DNA of 64,000 nt from a candidate division LCP-89 bacterium B3_LCP (GTDB lineage Bacteria > Electryoneota > B3-LCP), in NCBI GenBank assembly GCA_005223185.1, contig NJBN01000005.1, positions 62,001-126,000 on the forward strand, written 5' to 3'. Position numbers and translations under genes: made by a program. Numbering within the stretch: position 1 is the first letter of the stretch; every line of letters begins with the position of its first letter. A model generated the notes under the pieces. The model had not been told where the DNA came from. It made no database searches and saw nothing but the letters and a program-made list of their open reading frames with translations. Shown in pieces: positions 26,979 through 35,672 of the stretch.

Positions 26979-27587
26979 CTAAGTTTTCCCAACAGCTTCA
27001 ATTTTGCGAACGCGGCGCTCATGCCTACCACCGGAGAAAGGCTCAGAAAGAAATACTTCCAGAATTTCCCAGGCTGTTTCGGGCGTCAAAATCTTCCCAC
27101 CGAAGGTGATCACATTAGCGTCGTTATGGCTTCTGGCACTACGAGCGACGTCCACGTTCCAGCACGGAGCAGCGCGAATCCCCTTAACCTTATTAGCTAC
27201 GATACAAGAGGCGATGCCTATGGTGTCAATCATCACGCCGCGATCGGATTTTCCTTCCGTCACATGATCCGCAACGGCTAAAGCGATATCAGGATAGTCA
27301 ACTGATTGCTCGTCATGTGTCCCCAAATCAAATAGTGTGTAACCAGCAGTTTCAAGCCGGGAAATGAGTGCTTGTTTCAAAGTGAAACCACCATGGTCAG
27401 CACCGATAGCTACTCGCTTTACTTTCTGGGACGCTGGATGATATTGACTACTCTCACGGATAAGCTTCAGATCATATTGATTCACGAGATCCTGGGCAGC
27501 AGGCGTTAAGCGTTCATCTGTCAGAAAAATGATCTTTTCACCGAGCTTGATGCGCGCTAAAAGAGTTCTTTCATCTATAATCTTCAA
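26979..27587 (-). CDS. RpiB/LacAB-family protein lacking the catalytic cysteine
   Basis: 202 aa from a TTG start backed by an AGGAGG ribosome site 8 nt upstream. Residues 56-200 match ribose-5-phosphate isomerase B: V-A-I-G-A-D-H-G-G-F-x-L-K, D-L-G-T, V-D-Y-P-D, A-N-K-V-K-G-I-R-A-A, S-H-N-D-A-N-V. In RpiB the catalytic Cys precedes G-T-G; here the aligned residues are D121-T-I-G, and a cysteine appears seven residues later (C128). A ~50-residue N-terminal extension resembles the short leader (F-L-T-D-x-R-L-T-P-A-A) seen in some microcompartment-associated proteins. Isomerase activity is doubtful. It follows the GH2-like gene by 4 nt. Confidence 0.8.
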   Translation of the reverse strand: MKIIDERTLLARIKLGEKIIFLTDERLTPAAQDLVNQYDLKLIRESSQYHPASQKVKRVAIGADHGGFTLKQALISRLETAGYTLFDLGTHDEQSVDYPDIALAVADHVTEGKSDRGVMIDTIGIASCIVANKVKGIRAAPCWNVDVARSARSHNDANVITFGGKILTPETAWEILEVFLSEPFSGGRHERRVRKIEAVGKT

Positions 27588-27591
27588 ATGT

Positions 27592-30093
27592 TTATCCTCC
27601 TTTGAATAGCTGTATAAAGTAACCGGTATAGTACAAAGTCTGTTTGGTGAACTGCAGAGAGATGATATACAGCAATATTAAACTCATGGGCAAGACCAAA
27701 CCGATGATAACGGGACGTACAAAATTACGGCGAAAACAGACATTTATTGCACTAAGCAGTCGCAAATATGACCACAGTACCATCCACAAGGCGATTATAA
27801 GGATAATCCACTTAAGGACAACCACGTTTTCCAGGCGAATGTAGAATGAAGAGATAGGCAGAACCAGGAGCATGGGTACTCCCGCCCAGAAAATGAGGTG
27901 CAATGATTGAATCACAGTAATGCGGTTCTGGTACGGAGGGCTGAACAATCTGACCATAACGGCTCCGCCGAACAATAGGGCTAAAATAACAACAGTATTC
28001 AATAAAACACCATAGAAGGGCTGCCACAACGCTGAACGGAAAATGATGCTAAACAAATCAACAGGGATAAGATGTTCCATCAGCGCGCTTAATCCATAAT
28101 TAGCTCTCAATTCGTAAGATAACGATGCGCTCAGGTTGCCCAGACCGATTCCGGCAAAAATGAGAATAAACAGCGTCTCAGTTCCCTGCAAAAAGCGGCG
28201 GTCTCTTATATCGCTGAAAAATCCTAATGAGTGACTAAAAGAGCGGTGCAAATTCTGTCTTAACAACTTATCTGAACGCATCATCCACAGACCAATGGCA
28301 CTAAACAACAGACCAACGCTTAAGAACTGCCAGGGGAGTTCTTCCCTTTCAGATGGAGGCAAACTTACAGGTTCGATGACAGGTGATTTAATACTCTGGC
28401 TTAACTGGTAAAATATATCCTTAGGTTTGCGTGAAGAAAAAACCAAACCTTCGGTATGCTGATAAGGACCTATGTTTAGAGGATTAGTGAGTATTGGTCT
28501 ACTGCTATGCCAATCGTTGAAACAGCTCAAGAAGAAAGGTTCTTCATTCTTCACTAATGAGGTGACTTGTTTATTGACATTATTGCCACTACCGCGACTC
28601 TTTTCAAAGGCGGGAATTTCAGGGATGGAAACAGTGGAAATACCCTCCCCCTCGGAGGGAATCATTATGGTGAACTCAGGGTCTCTTTCAGGTGTACCGA
28701 TAGTATGAACATAGTAGGGAATCTGTGATGGCAGCTCTTCGATCCAGGAGGTGATAATTCCGCCTTCAGTGATTACCTCCGGTTCTAAATTTGATCCCCA
28801 CCCCAGCGCGAGAATGCAGGGGTGCTCATCTGCTAAAGATTGCATTTCAAGCATACTCGAAAAAGCAGCCCGTTTCACGTCACTCTTTAATAACATTTTG
28901 TTTGAGACGCCAAAAAGTGGGATTTCGACAAATAGACCTATCCCTAAAGAATCGCAGAGGTGGAGAAAATAAGGATGCGGAGGGGAAAAAGCGTTTCTCA
29001 CAACCGTAGCGCCCAATTCCTGCAGCAATTCAATGTCTTGTGATAACTGCCTTTTTGAGGGCGATACGCCGCTTTGAGGCCATTGTGCAATTCTGCTTAT
29101 GCCGATAAATGGTTGGGGCCAGCTAACGGGAAAACCGTTTTCGACCTTGTTGAGATCGCGCAAGGCAAACTTATTATTAATTTCGTCTAAAGGAACATTC
29201 CCGCGTGTTAATCGAGATTTGATGCGATAAAACGATGGATTTTCAGACTTCCAGGCTTTAGGGCTGGGAATCGAGAAGGAAGATTCTTCATTGTAAACAG
29301 CTCCTGATTCCTCCGCCTCGAAAGTACAGGTCCTATCGGCAAGGTGTTTTCCAGACTGGTCGAACAGTTCCAGTGTTAATTCTACCGGTCCTCTTTCTGG
29401 ATTATACTCAAAATCGATCAGACATTGAACGATTGCGCTTGTCTCGCTGACATTGTTCTCACTTAATTTTACGGACAGAACCCTTTCAGGCGGCAAGGCT
29501 TGAAGAAAGATCGCACGGGTCATTCCCCCGAAATTCTGGGGGGCAAACAGGGATGACTTAAGGGGAAGTTCATTCAACGGCAACTTGCGGTTATCAACTT
29601 CGACGACCAGTTCATTAACCGCGTCGAAACGGATTAATCTCTCATCGATAGGGATATCGAAAGGTACCTGACCGCCATCAAATGAACCAATTAAAGCATC
29701 ATTCAGTTTGAAAATTGCTCTATGCTGAACGCCAAATACCTTTATTACAAGAGATTTTCCCGCCCACTCCTGGGAAATTTTTATTTTCCGTTTAAAAGCA
29801 ACCATGCCATCATAACCGATGAAACAGGAAGGCACATTTATAGGACCCACATCATTTCCGGCTCGAAACCACCATTCACCACAGAGATTCAGCACGGGCG
29901 CAACGTCCAGGGAACGTTCAGGATGGTAATCCGACCATTTCAGGTTTTCAGGTGAGAGGAAAAAGCTCAGATCAGCGCTTGCTGCAGTAGAAGCGAGTAA
30001 ACCGGTTAATACGGATAAATACAGACACCAGGTATACCACTTTAGATGGCGGCTGGAGCGCTTTTTCAATTTGTTTTTAATCAAGTTAAACAT
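27592..30093 (-). CDS. GH2-like beta-sandwich/TIM-barrel protein fused to a multi-helix membrane domain
   Basis: 833 aa from the ATG at 30093; an upstream TTG would add eight residues. One N-terminal helix or signal (~20-40) is followed by a GH2 sugar-binding-like domain (L-C-G-E-W-W-F-R ... V-P-S-C-F ... V-A-F-K-R-K-I), an Ig-like domain (~200-300) and a TIM-barrel-like region (~320-560). About six helices follow from ~575 (Yip1-like). The acid/base position reads L-G-W-G-S-N-L-E instead of the usual N-E, and no clear nucleophile motif is seen, so hydrolysis is uncertain. It may be a membrane-tethered glycan-binding or sensing protein. It forms a pair with the RpiB-like gene. Confidence 0.7.
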   Translation of the reverse strand: MFNLIKNKLKKRSSRHLKWYTWCLYLSVLTGLLASTAASADLSFFLSPENLKWSDYHPERSLDVAPVLNLCGEWWFRAGNDVGPINVPSCFIGYDGMVAFKRKIKISQEWAGKSLVIKVFGVQHRAIFKLNDALIGSFDGGQVPFDIPIDERLIRFDAVNELVVEVDNRKLPLNELPLKSSLFAPQNFGGMTRAIFLQALPPERVLSVKLSENNVSETSAIVQCLIDFEYNPERGPVELTLELFDQSGKHLADRTCTFEAEESGAVYNEESSFSIPSPKAWKSENPSFYRIKSRLTRGNVPLDEINNKFALRDLNKVENGFPVSWPQPFIGISRIAQWPQSGVSPSKRQLSQDIELLQELGATVVRNAFSPPHPYFLHLCDSLGIGLFVEIPLFGVSNKMLLKSDVKRAAFSSMLEMQSLADEHPCILALGWGSNLEPEVITEGGIITSWIEELPSQIPYYVHTIGTPERDPEFTIMIPSEGEGISTVSIPEIPAFEKSRGSGNNVNKQVTSLVKNEEPFFLSCFNDWHSSRPILTNPLNIGPYQHTEGLVFSSRKPKDIFYQLSQSIKSPVIEPVSLPPSEREELPWQFLSVGLLFSAIGLWMMRSDKLLRQNLHRSFSHSLGFFSDIRDRRFLQGTETLFILIFAGIGLGNLSASLSYELRANYGLSALMEHLIPVDLFSIIFRSALWQPFYGVLLNTVVILALLFGGAVMVRLFSPPYQNRITVIQSLHLIFWAGVPMLLVLPISSFYIRLENVVVLKWIILIIALWMVLWSYLRLLSAINVCFRRNFVRPVIIGLVLPMSLILLYIISLQFTKQTLYYTGYFIQLFKGG

Positions 30094-30291
30094 CACCCGC
30101 TTTCTCTGGTCAGCCAATCAGCAGACAAAAGAATATAGTGAATCCGACCGATAAAAGCAAACGAAACTGAGTGCGAAGTGTTGTTGAAACTTGATGGATC
30201 ATTCCTCAAACAGGAATTAATGGATAGAGCTTGATATTCTTAGCGATATTGGTTATTTTGGTGGTGAAAGACCAATTCAAGAAAACTTCAT

Positions 30292-31965
30292 ATGTTTAAC
30301 TTCCGGCTAATTTTAGCGATCATCATCTGCTTAGCAGCGGTAATTACGCTGATTGGATCACCAACGGGATCTGAGGATTTCGGGTTTCGGTCCATTCTGC
30401 CTCCGCTACTGGCGATATTGTTAGCGTTAATAAGCCGTGAAGTCATTCTGGCACTCGTAGGGGGAATCTGGTTAGGGGCGTCATTTTTGGCTGATGGCAA
30501 CTTAATCGCTGGACTGCTGCGTACGCTGGACACTCACTTAGTGGGAGCGTTGGCGAATGAGGATCACGCATTCATACTACTCTTCAGCTTGACTTTAGGA
30601 GGGATGGTCGGTATCATCGGGGCATCTGGCGGGGCGGCTGGCATAGTACTCAGGATAGGCAAATGGGCAAAGAGTGCCAGATCCGGTCAGATTGCCGCCT
30701 GGGCTATGGGAATGTTCATCTTCTTCGATGACTATGCGAACACCTTAATCGTGGGCAACACTTTCCGGCCGCTGTGTGACAAGCTCCGCATCAGTCGGGA
30801 GAAATTGAGCTTCATCGTAGATTCGACCGCGGCGCCGATTGCATCTATCGCTCTGATTTCCACCTGGATAGGTTTTGAAGTCGGACTGATCTCAGATAGT
30901 CTCCTGCCTTCCGGCGCCATAAGCGGATCCAATCAGGCTTACGGCATATTTATAGAGACGATTCCCTACCGCTTCTATCCCATCTTTCTGCTGTTATTAG
31001 TCTTTATGGTGGGTTTCTGGAACCGTGATTTCGGCTCCATGTTAACCGCCGAACGGCGCTGCCGGAAAACCGGACAAGTGCAGTCCGACAACGCCAAGCC
31101 CTTAGCGGGAACCAGGGACACTGATCAAAGTAAAGTAGCGGTTACTTCCAACTCATGGTTGTGGGGCGTATTGCCGGTGGTAGTCGTGATACTTGCGACC
31201 TTTATTGGACTGATTGTCGATGGACGCAGCGCCATCGGACCGGTAGCCTCTGCAGTACCGTTGTATATGATTATTTCCGAAGCGAATTCATTCGCAGTGT
31301 TAATGTGGGCGAGCTTTTCAGGGGCTTTAGCAGCAGGAATACTGGGATGCTTTGGTGCGGGATTAAAGCTATCGCAAGCATTAGAAGCGTTCATTAACGG
31401 AATTAAAGCGATGACCGCTGCTGCGGTAGTGCTAATATTAGCCTGGTCGATAGGGCATATCTGCCTGGAGATGAAAACGGCGGACTACATTGTGGACGTC
31501 TCCCGAGAAGCGTTATCACCCCATATGATACCGGCGCTCACCTTCATTATATCCGGTTTGATCGCCTTTGCCACCGGAACATCCTGGGGCACGCTATCGA
31601 TACTCATGCCGATTGTGGCGCCTATCGCATACAGCTTCCCATTGGAAGCGGGCTTAAGCTTGGAAATGAGTCGTTCCATTATGATCGGTTCGATTGGAGC
31701 GGTGCTGGCGGGATCAACTTTCGGTGATCACGCTTCGCCCATCTCGGACACTACAATTATGTCTTCAATGGCATCAGGTGCGGATCATATAGATCACGTG
31801 CGCACGCAGTTTCCTTATGCTCTGACAGCGGCATTGATCGGTCTGCTGATTGGATACATTCCGGCTGGGATGGGCATTTCGCCCTGGTTGAGTCTTCCTG
31901 CAGGTGCTATGGCCGTGGTGATTGTTTTGAGGGTACTAGGAAAGCCAACAGAAGAAAAAGGATAG
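30292..31965 (+). CDS. NhaC-family Na+/H+ antiporter-like permease
   Basis: 557 aa with ~12 membrane helices. The motifs F-F-D-D-Y-A-N-T-L-I-V-G-N-T-F-R-P (residues ~143-160), G-T-S-W-G-T (about residue 430) and G-S-T-F-G-D-H-A-S-P-I-S-D-T-T (~475-490) are diagnostic of the NhaC/COG1757 superfamily. It is likely to exchange sodium for protons, or to carry an organic substrate as MleN-type relatives do; sequence does not separate these. Divergent from the GH2-like gene across 198 bp. A palindromic repeat lies 13 nt after its stop. Confidence 0.88.
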   Translation: MFNFRLILAIIICLAAVITLIGSPTGSEDFGFRSILPPLLAILLALISREVILALVGGIWLGASFLADGNLIAGLLRTLDTHLVGALANEDHAFILLFSLTLGGMVGIIGASGGAAGIVLRIGKWAKSARSGQIAAWAMGMFIFFDDYANTLIVGNTFRPLCDKLRISREKLSFIVDSTAAPIASIALISTWIGFEVGLISDSLLPSGAISGSNQAYGIFIETIPYRFYPIFLLLLVFMVGFWNRDFGSMLTAERRCRKTGQVQSDNAKPLAGTRDTDQSKVAVTSNSWLWGVLPVVVVILATFIGLIVDGRSAIGPVASAVPLYMIISEANSFAVLMWASFSGALAAGILGCFGAGLKLSQALEAFINGIKAMTAAAVVLILAWSIGHICLEMKTADYIVDVSREALSPHMIPALTFIISGLIAFATGTSWGTLSILMPIVAPIAYSFPLEAGLSLEMSRSIMIGSIGAVLAGSTFGDHASPISDTTIMSSMASGADHIDHVRTQFPYALTAALIGLLIGYIPAGMGISPWLSLPAGAMAVVIVLRVLGKPTEEKG

Positions 31966-31977
31966 GGAGTCTATCGA

Positions 31978-32018
31978 GAATTCAGTCATTCCGGCTTGTC
32001 CGGAATCTGGCTGAATTC
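31978..32018. repeat. Palindromic repeat family B, copy 1
   Basis: A 41-nt hairpin with an outer 10-bp stem (GAATTCAGTC with GGCTGAATTC, one G-T pair), a 2-nt bulge, a perfect inner 7-bp stem (ATTCCGG/CCGGAAT) and a 5-nt loop CTTGT. It matches the copy at 44788-44828 at 39 of 41 positions. It stands between two convergent genes, where it may also end transcription, though no T-run follows. Confidence 0.85.
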
Positions 32019-32068
32019 TATCTTGCTGCATTGCTGGAAAGACTAGAAGAGCAGGAACTCTTGAATAA

Positions 32069-33223
32069 TCAGGCTTCAAGTTGATTCCGGAAGGGTGTGA
32101 TTAAGAGGGTCATTACGCTTAGTAGAATCGGTACGAGTGCGGTTGCAAGAAGAAGATTATATACTCCTATCACCTCACCTAATTTCCCCACAGGTCCCAT
32201 CAGGAGACCGGCAGTTCCCCAGGCTAAACCAATCTGTAAAGCTGAAGCCATAGCTTCTCTGCGGAACATCATCTTCTGCGCCGCGACGATTACTGCGGGC
32301 GCAGAAGCAAAAATGAAAAACCCTGCCAGAAAGAGTGCTATAAAAGACAGCGTCCCCTCAGTTCTCAAGAATAGGTAGAATAGCGGCGTGGATACTACAG
32401 GCGTCCACAACATCACCCGCCAACGGCCGATTTTGTCCGACAGACTCCCGCACACTAAAACACCCATTGATCCACCAAACTGCAAGGCAAAGATATAGAA
32501 GCTGTACGATTTCAGGCTTAAGCCCATCGTCTCCAGATGAAAGGACATGAAATTCGTAAATATTAGTATGCACACACCGCGCAATATGCTGGATGAAGTT
32601 AGTAGTATAATAGGTGAATAGGGAATTGCAGGAGCACTGTTCTGAAGAGTCCCAACGCTGTCCGTTTTGTTAGTCCCTGAGATACCTCGTGGACCAAACA
32701 ATAACCAGATGACGGCTACCAATAAAGCCGGTACTGCTGCGATAGGCATCCAGTGCAAGCCTACAGTCTCTACTAATAAAGCAACAAAGACGGGACCCAG
32801 GGCAAATCCCGAAGTGCCAGCCGTTACGAAAAAAGCTATGGCTAAACCTTTGCGGCGAACGGTCATATCAGAAGCGACTGCCGTAGCCATAGGATGAAAG
32901 CAGGAAATTCCCAATCCACCAGCGATGATCACTATTACTAAAACAACCAGGTTCGGCGCTATTCCGATCATGCTGAAGAAGAGACCGGAGGCGAAAACGC
33001 CTCCGACAATGTAACCTCTGTGGGGATGACGGTCGCTCAGCCAGCCCCAGAAAGGCTGAGCTAAAGAAGCCGACAGGGTCACTATGGTAACTAAGAAACC
33101 GGTCGTCACTAAACTCAGTTCGTGCCTGGCGGCTAAGAGAGGCAAAAGGGGGGCTAAAAACCCCCCATAACTATCGTTGACCAGGTGCGCAAGTGAATGG
33201 ATCAGGAAACGGATGCGGTGCAT
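32069..33223 (-). CDS. MFS transporter
   Basis: 384 aa with about 12 helices. Between helices 2 and 3 lies F-W-G-W-L-S-D-R-H-P-H-R-G, the MFS loop motif, and its counterpart in the second half is C-G-S-L-S-D-K-I-G-R-W-R. The sequence resembles fosmidomycin-resistance/Fsr-like and oxalate/formate-type carriers, but no substrate residue is recognisable. Start ATG at 33223, three bases after the PepT-like gene ends, so the two are probably co-transcribed. Confidence 0.85.
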   Translation of the reverse strand: MHRIRFLIHSLAHLVNDSYGGFLAPLLPLLAARHELSLVTTGFLVTIVTLSASLAQPFWGWLSDRHPHRGYIVGGVFASGLFFSMIGIAPNLVVLVIVIIAGGLGISCFHPMATAVASDMTVRRKGLAIAFFVTAGTSGFALGPVFVALLVETVGLHWMPIAAVPALLVAVIWLLFGPRGISGTNKTDSVGTLQNSAPAIPYSPIILLTSSSILRGVCILIFTNFMSFHLETMGLSLKSYSFYIFALQFGGSMGVLVCGSLSDKIGRWRVMLWTPVVSTPLFYLFLRTEGTLSFIALFLAGFFIFASAPAVIVAAQKMMFRREAMASALQIGLAWGTAGLLMGPVGKLGEVIGVYNLLLATALVPILLSVMTLLITPFRNQLEA

Positions 33224-33226
33224 ATT

Positions 33227-34375
33227 TTATGCTTTGCCGTGCAGTTGTATCATATTGATTAACAGGTTGGCACAGTTTTCCATGTCCTTAAAACTGATGT
33301 GTTCCTTTACGGTGTGTACGGCTTGCATTCCGGTACCGATGATCAGGCTTTCGATGCCTTTTTCGTTAAATATGTTAGCATCGCTGCCACCACCTGATAT
33401 TTCCGGTTCCATCTCCAAACCAATCGCTTTCCCGGCTTTTTGCGGTAACTGATAGGAAAGACTACTTTCGGGGATACGGAAGGAAATATATTCACGCTTG
33501 GTTGCTTCTTCGAAATGCGCCTGGATTCTCTTGCCGTCTAATTCAATCCAGGATGAATCAACGGCATCTTGTATAGCTTTACGCATAGCTGCAACTTGTT
33601 CTTCCAGTTTTTTATCGTTATGACTACGCGCCTCACCGCGAAGGATAACCTGTTTAGTCACTATGTTGGTTGCAGTACCACCTTCAATAACGCCGATATT
33701 AGCTGTAGTTTCAGAATCTATTCTCCCCATAGGCATGTTGTTTATGGCTTTAGCTGCAACCTGAATAGCGGAAATCCCCTGTTCGGGAGCAAGACCAGCA
33801 TGAGCTTCATGGCCGAAAATCTCATAACGCATCCGGTAAGCTGCAGGCGCTCCTACGCTAATTTTGCTAACATATTCGGAATCCAAGAAGTAGCCTCGTT
33901 TGGATTTTAGCACGCTGGTATCGAAATTACGCGCACCTAACAAACCCACTTCTTCAGCAACCGTGAACAGTATCTCCAATGCGCCGAAGGGAAGATCGTT
34001 CTCCTTCAACACGTGCAGCATTTCCAATATGGCAGCAATGCCGGATTTGTCATCAGAACCCAGAATGGTATCTCCTGATGAGCGGATTACGCCATCATCT
34101 TCGACCGGCTTAACACCCTCACCGGGTACGACGGTATCCATATGTGAACAGAAGAGTAACGGTTCGACTTTGCCTTCCAGTGGGCCGGAAATCCGCGCTA
34201 ATAAATTCCCACAGTTTCCGCCGATTTTTTCCGCCGTATCATCCATGGTGATAACAGCGCCTAACCGTTCCAATTTATCCTGTAAGTATTCAGCGACTTT
34301 CTTCTCATCACGCGAATGCGAATCGATCTGTACAAGTTCGAAAAAGAATCGCTTAAGTCGTTGTGAATTGATCAT
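33227..34375 (-). CDS. PepT-like M20 family metallopeptidase
   Basis: 382 aa. Zinc ligands and catalytic residues are visible in S-H-M-D-T-V-V-P-G (about residue 80), G-S-D-D-K-S-G-I-A (~111), E-E-V-G-L-L-G-A (~143) and D-S-E-Y (~168), with the last ligand His near the C-terminus in V-H-T-V-K-E-H-I. The dimerisation domain lies at ~185-290. It resembles tripeptide aminopeptidase T-like M20 proteins of anaerobes. It is a cytoplasmic peptidase, exact specificity unknown. It is upstream of the MFS gene, which could import the peptides it cleaves; this is inference. Confidence 0.9.
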   Translation of the reverse strand: MINSQRLKRFFFELVQIDSHSRDEKKVAEYLQDKLERLGAVITMDDTAEKIGGNCGNLLARISGPLEGKVEPLLFCSHMDTVVPGEGVKPVEDDGVIRSSGDTILGSDDKSGIAAILEMLHVLKENDLPFGALEILFTVAEEVGLLGARNFDTSVLKSKRGYFLDSEYVSKISVGAPAAYRMRYEIFGHEAHAGLAPEQGISAIQVAAKAINNMPMGRIDSETTANIGVIEGGTATNIVTKQVILRGEARSHNDKKLEEQVAAMRKAIQDAVDSSWIELDGKRIQAHFEEATKREYISFRIPESSLSYQLPQKAGKAIGLEMEPEISGGGSDANIFNEKGIESLIIGTGMQAVHTVKEHISFKDMENCANLLINMIQLHGKA

Positions 34376-34418
34376 CTTGTTCCTGGTTTAATGTAATTTT
34401 ATTGGTCTCTATTATTCA

Positions 34419-35672
34419 CTATTGTACGCATAATTCTGATTGCGAAGCTAAGATTTTCGCACTGAAGCGATCATCCGGCGGGACAAAACCATCCTGGAAA
34501 TTCACCGGCAGGTAGTTCGACGTAAGTCCATCCATCTTACCATTGTGCCCATCTCCAATAATGACGATATCCTGCATTTTCCCGGAGTTCAATTGTGCAA
34601 AGCGATCTCTTAATTCATCGTCTATCTTTCGCAGATGTTGAGCTCGCCCGAGTCGTTTCCGCACAGGGACTTGGTTTTGACGATTTGCCGCCTCAGTTCC
34701 GACCCGTTCAGAATATGGAAAAACATGCAGGTAACTGAAAGGTATAGCGCTGATCAGTTCAACGGTTTTTTCAAAATCGTCATCCGTTTCACCAGGAAAG
34801 CCGGTAATGATATCCGCCCCAACTGAGACATCAGGACAATTTCGTACCAAATTCTCCAAATATCTATATATTTCTTGCGGAAAATTACCCCTGTTCATGC
34901 TATTGACGATTGTCTGGCTACCTGATTGTACAGCAAAATGGAAGTGTCGGCATATTTGCGGCTGTTCCGTACACCATTCGATCAGGTCAGGGGAAATCAG
35001 TTGGGGTTCCAGGGAAGATAGCCGCAGCCGGGAATTTCCGATTTCTTGGACGAGCACCTTAAGCAGATCTGAGAATTGATAATCACCGGCTAAGTCACGT
35101 CCCCAAGAAGCTATATTAGTCCCTGTAAGTACAATTTCAACTGCGCCCTGATCCACCAAACTCTTAAGCGCATCAACGCAAGCATCAAAACCCACACTTC
35201 GGGAAGATCCGCGAAGATGAGGGACTATGCAGTAAGCGCATTTCTGGTCGCAACCGTTCTGGATGCGCAGCAGCGCTCTGGATCGACCGGAAGGGATAAT
35301 TCCATGTGGTGGAAGCAGGTTGCTCCCTATACCCGTGTGAGAACTGGCATTATACCATTCGTCCAATTCGAAGGCAGGCGGAGGTTGATCGATATAATCA
35401 GCTTTAGTGAAGTTATCCCGATTATGACGAGCGCCACATCCGAGTGCAACTATCTTTACATTCGGATTGCTGCGGCGAATTCTATTGATTTCACCTCTAA
35501 CCTTCGCCAGCGCTCTTTCGGTAACCGAACAGGTGTTGATAACGCACCAATCCGCTTCCGTCAGGCTTTGGGTCTCTGCAAAGCCCTGCCTTTCAAGGTA
35601 CAAACGTAGCGATTGCGTATCGAACTGGTTCTGCTTACAGCCGAGTGTGCGGTAAAGACAAGTTTCTGCCAC
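34419..35672 (-). CDS. mtaB: tRNA t6A37 methylthiotransferase MtaB
   Basis: 417 aa from a GTG that overlaps the rpsA stop by one base. UPF0004 cysteines C12, C48 and C79 hold the auxiliary [4Fe-4S] cluster; the radical SAM cluster motif is C-D-Q-K-C-A-Y-C (residues ~140-147). A TRAM-like domain fills the last ~60 residues. L-G-C-K-Q-N-Q-F-D-T-Q is the MtaB form of the N-terminal motif (MiaB and RimO differ). It converts t6A to ms2t6A at position 37 of tRNAs reading ANN codons. Confidence 0.92.
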   Translation of the reverse strand: MAETCLYRTLGCKQNQFDTQSLRLYLERQGFAETQSLTEADWCVINTCSVTERALAKVRGEINRIRRSNPNVKIVALGCGARHNRDNFTKADYIDQPPPAFELDEWYNASSHTGIGSNLLPPHGIIPSGRSRALLRIQNGCDQKCAYCIVPHLRGSSRSVGFDACVDALKSLVDQGAVEIVLTGTNIASWGRDLAGDYQFSDLLKVLVQEIGNSRLRLSSLEPQLISPDLIEWCTEQPQICRHFHFAVQSGSQTIVNSMNRGNFPQEIYRYLENLVRNCPDVSVGADIITGFPGETDDDFEKTVELISAIPFSYLHVFPYSERVGTEAANRQNQVPVRKRLGRAQHLRKIDDELRDRFAQLNSGKMQDIVIIGDGHNGKMDGLTSNYLPVNFQDGFVPPDDRFSAKILASQSELCVQ

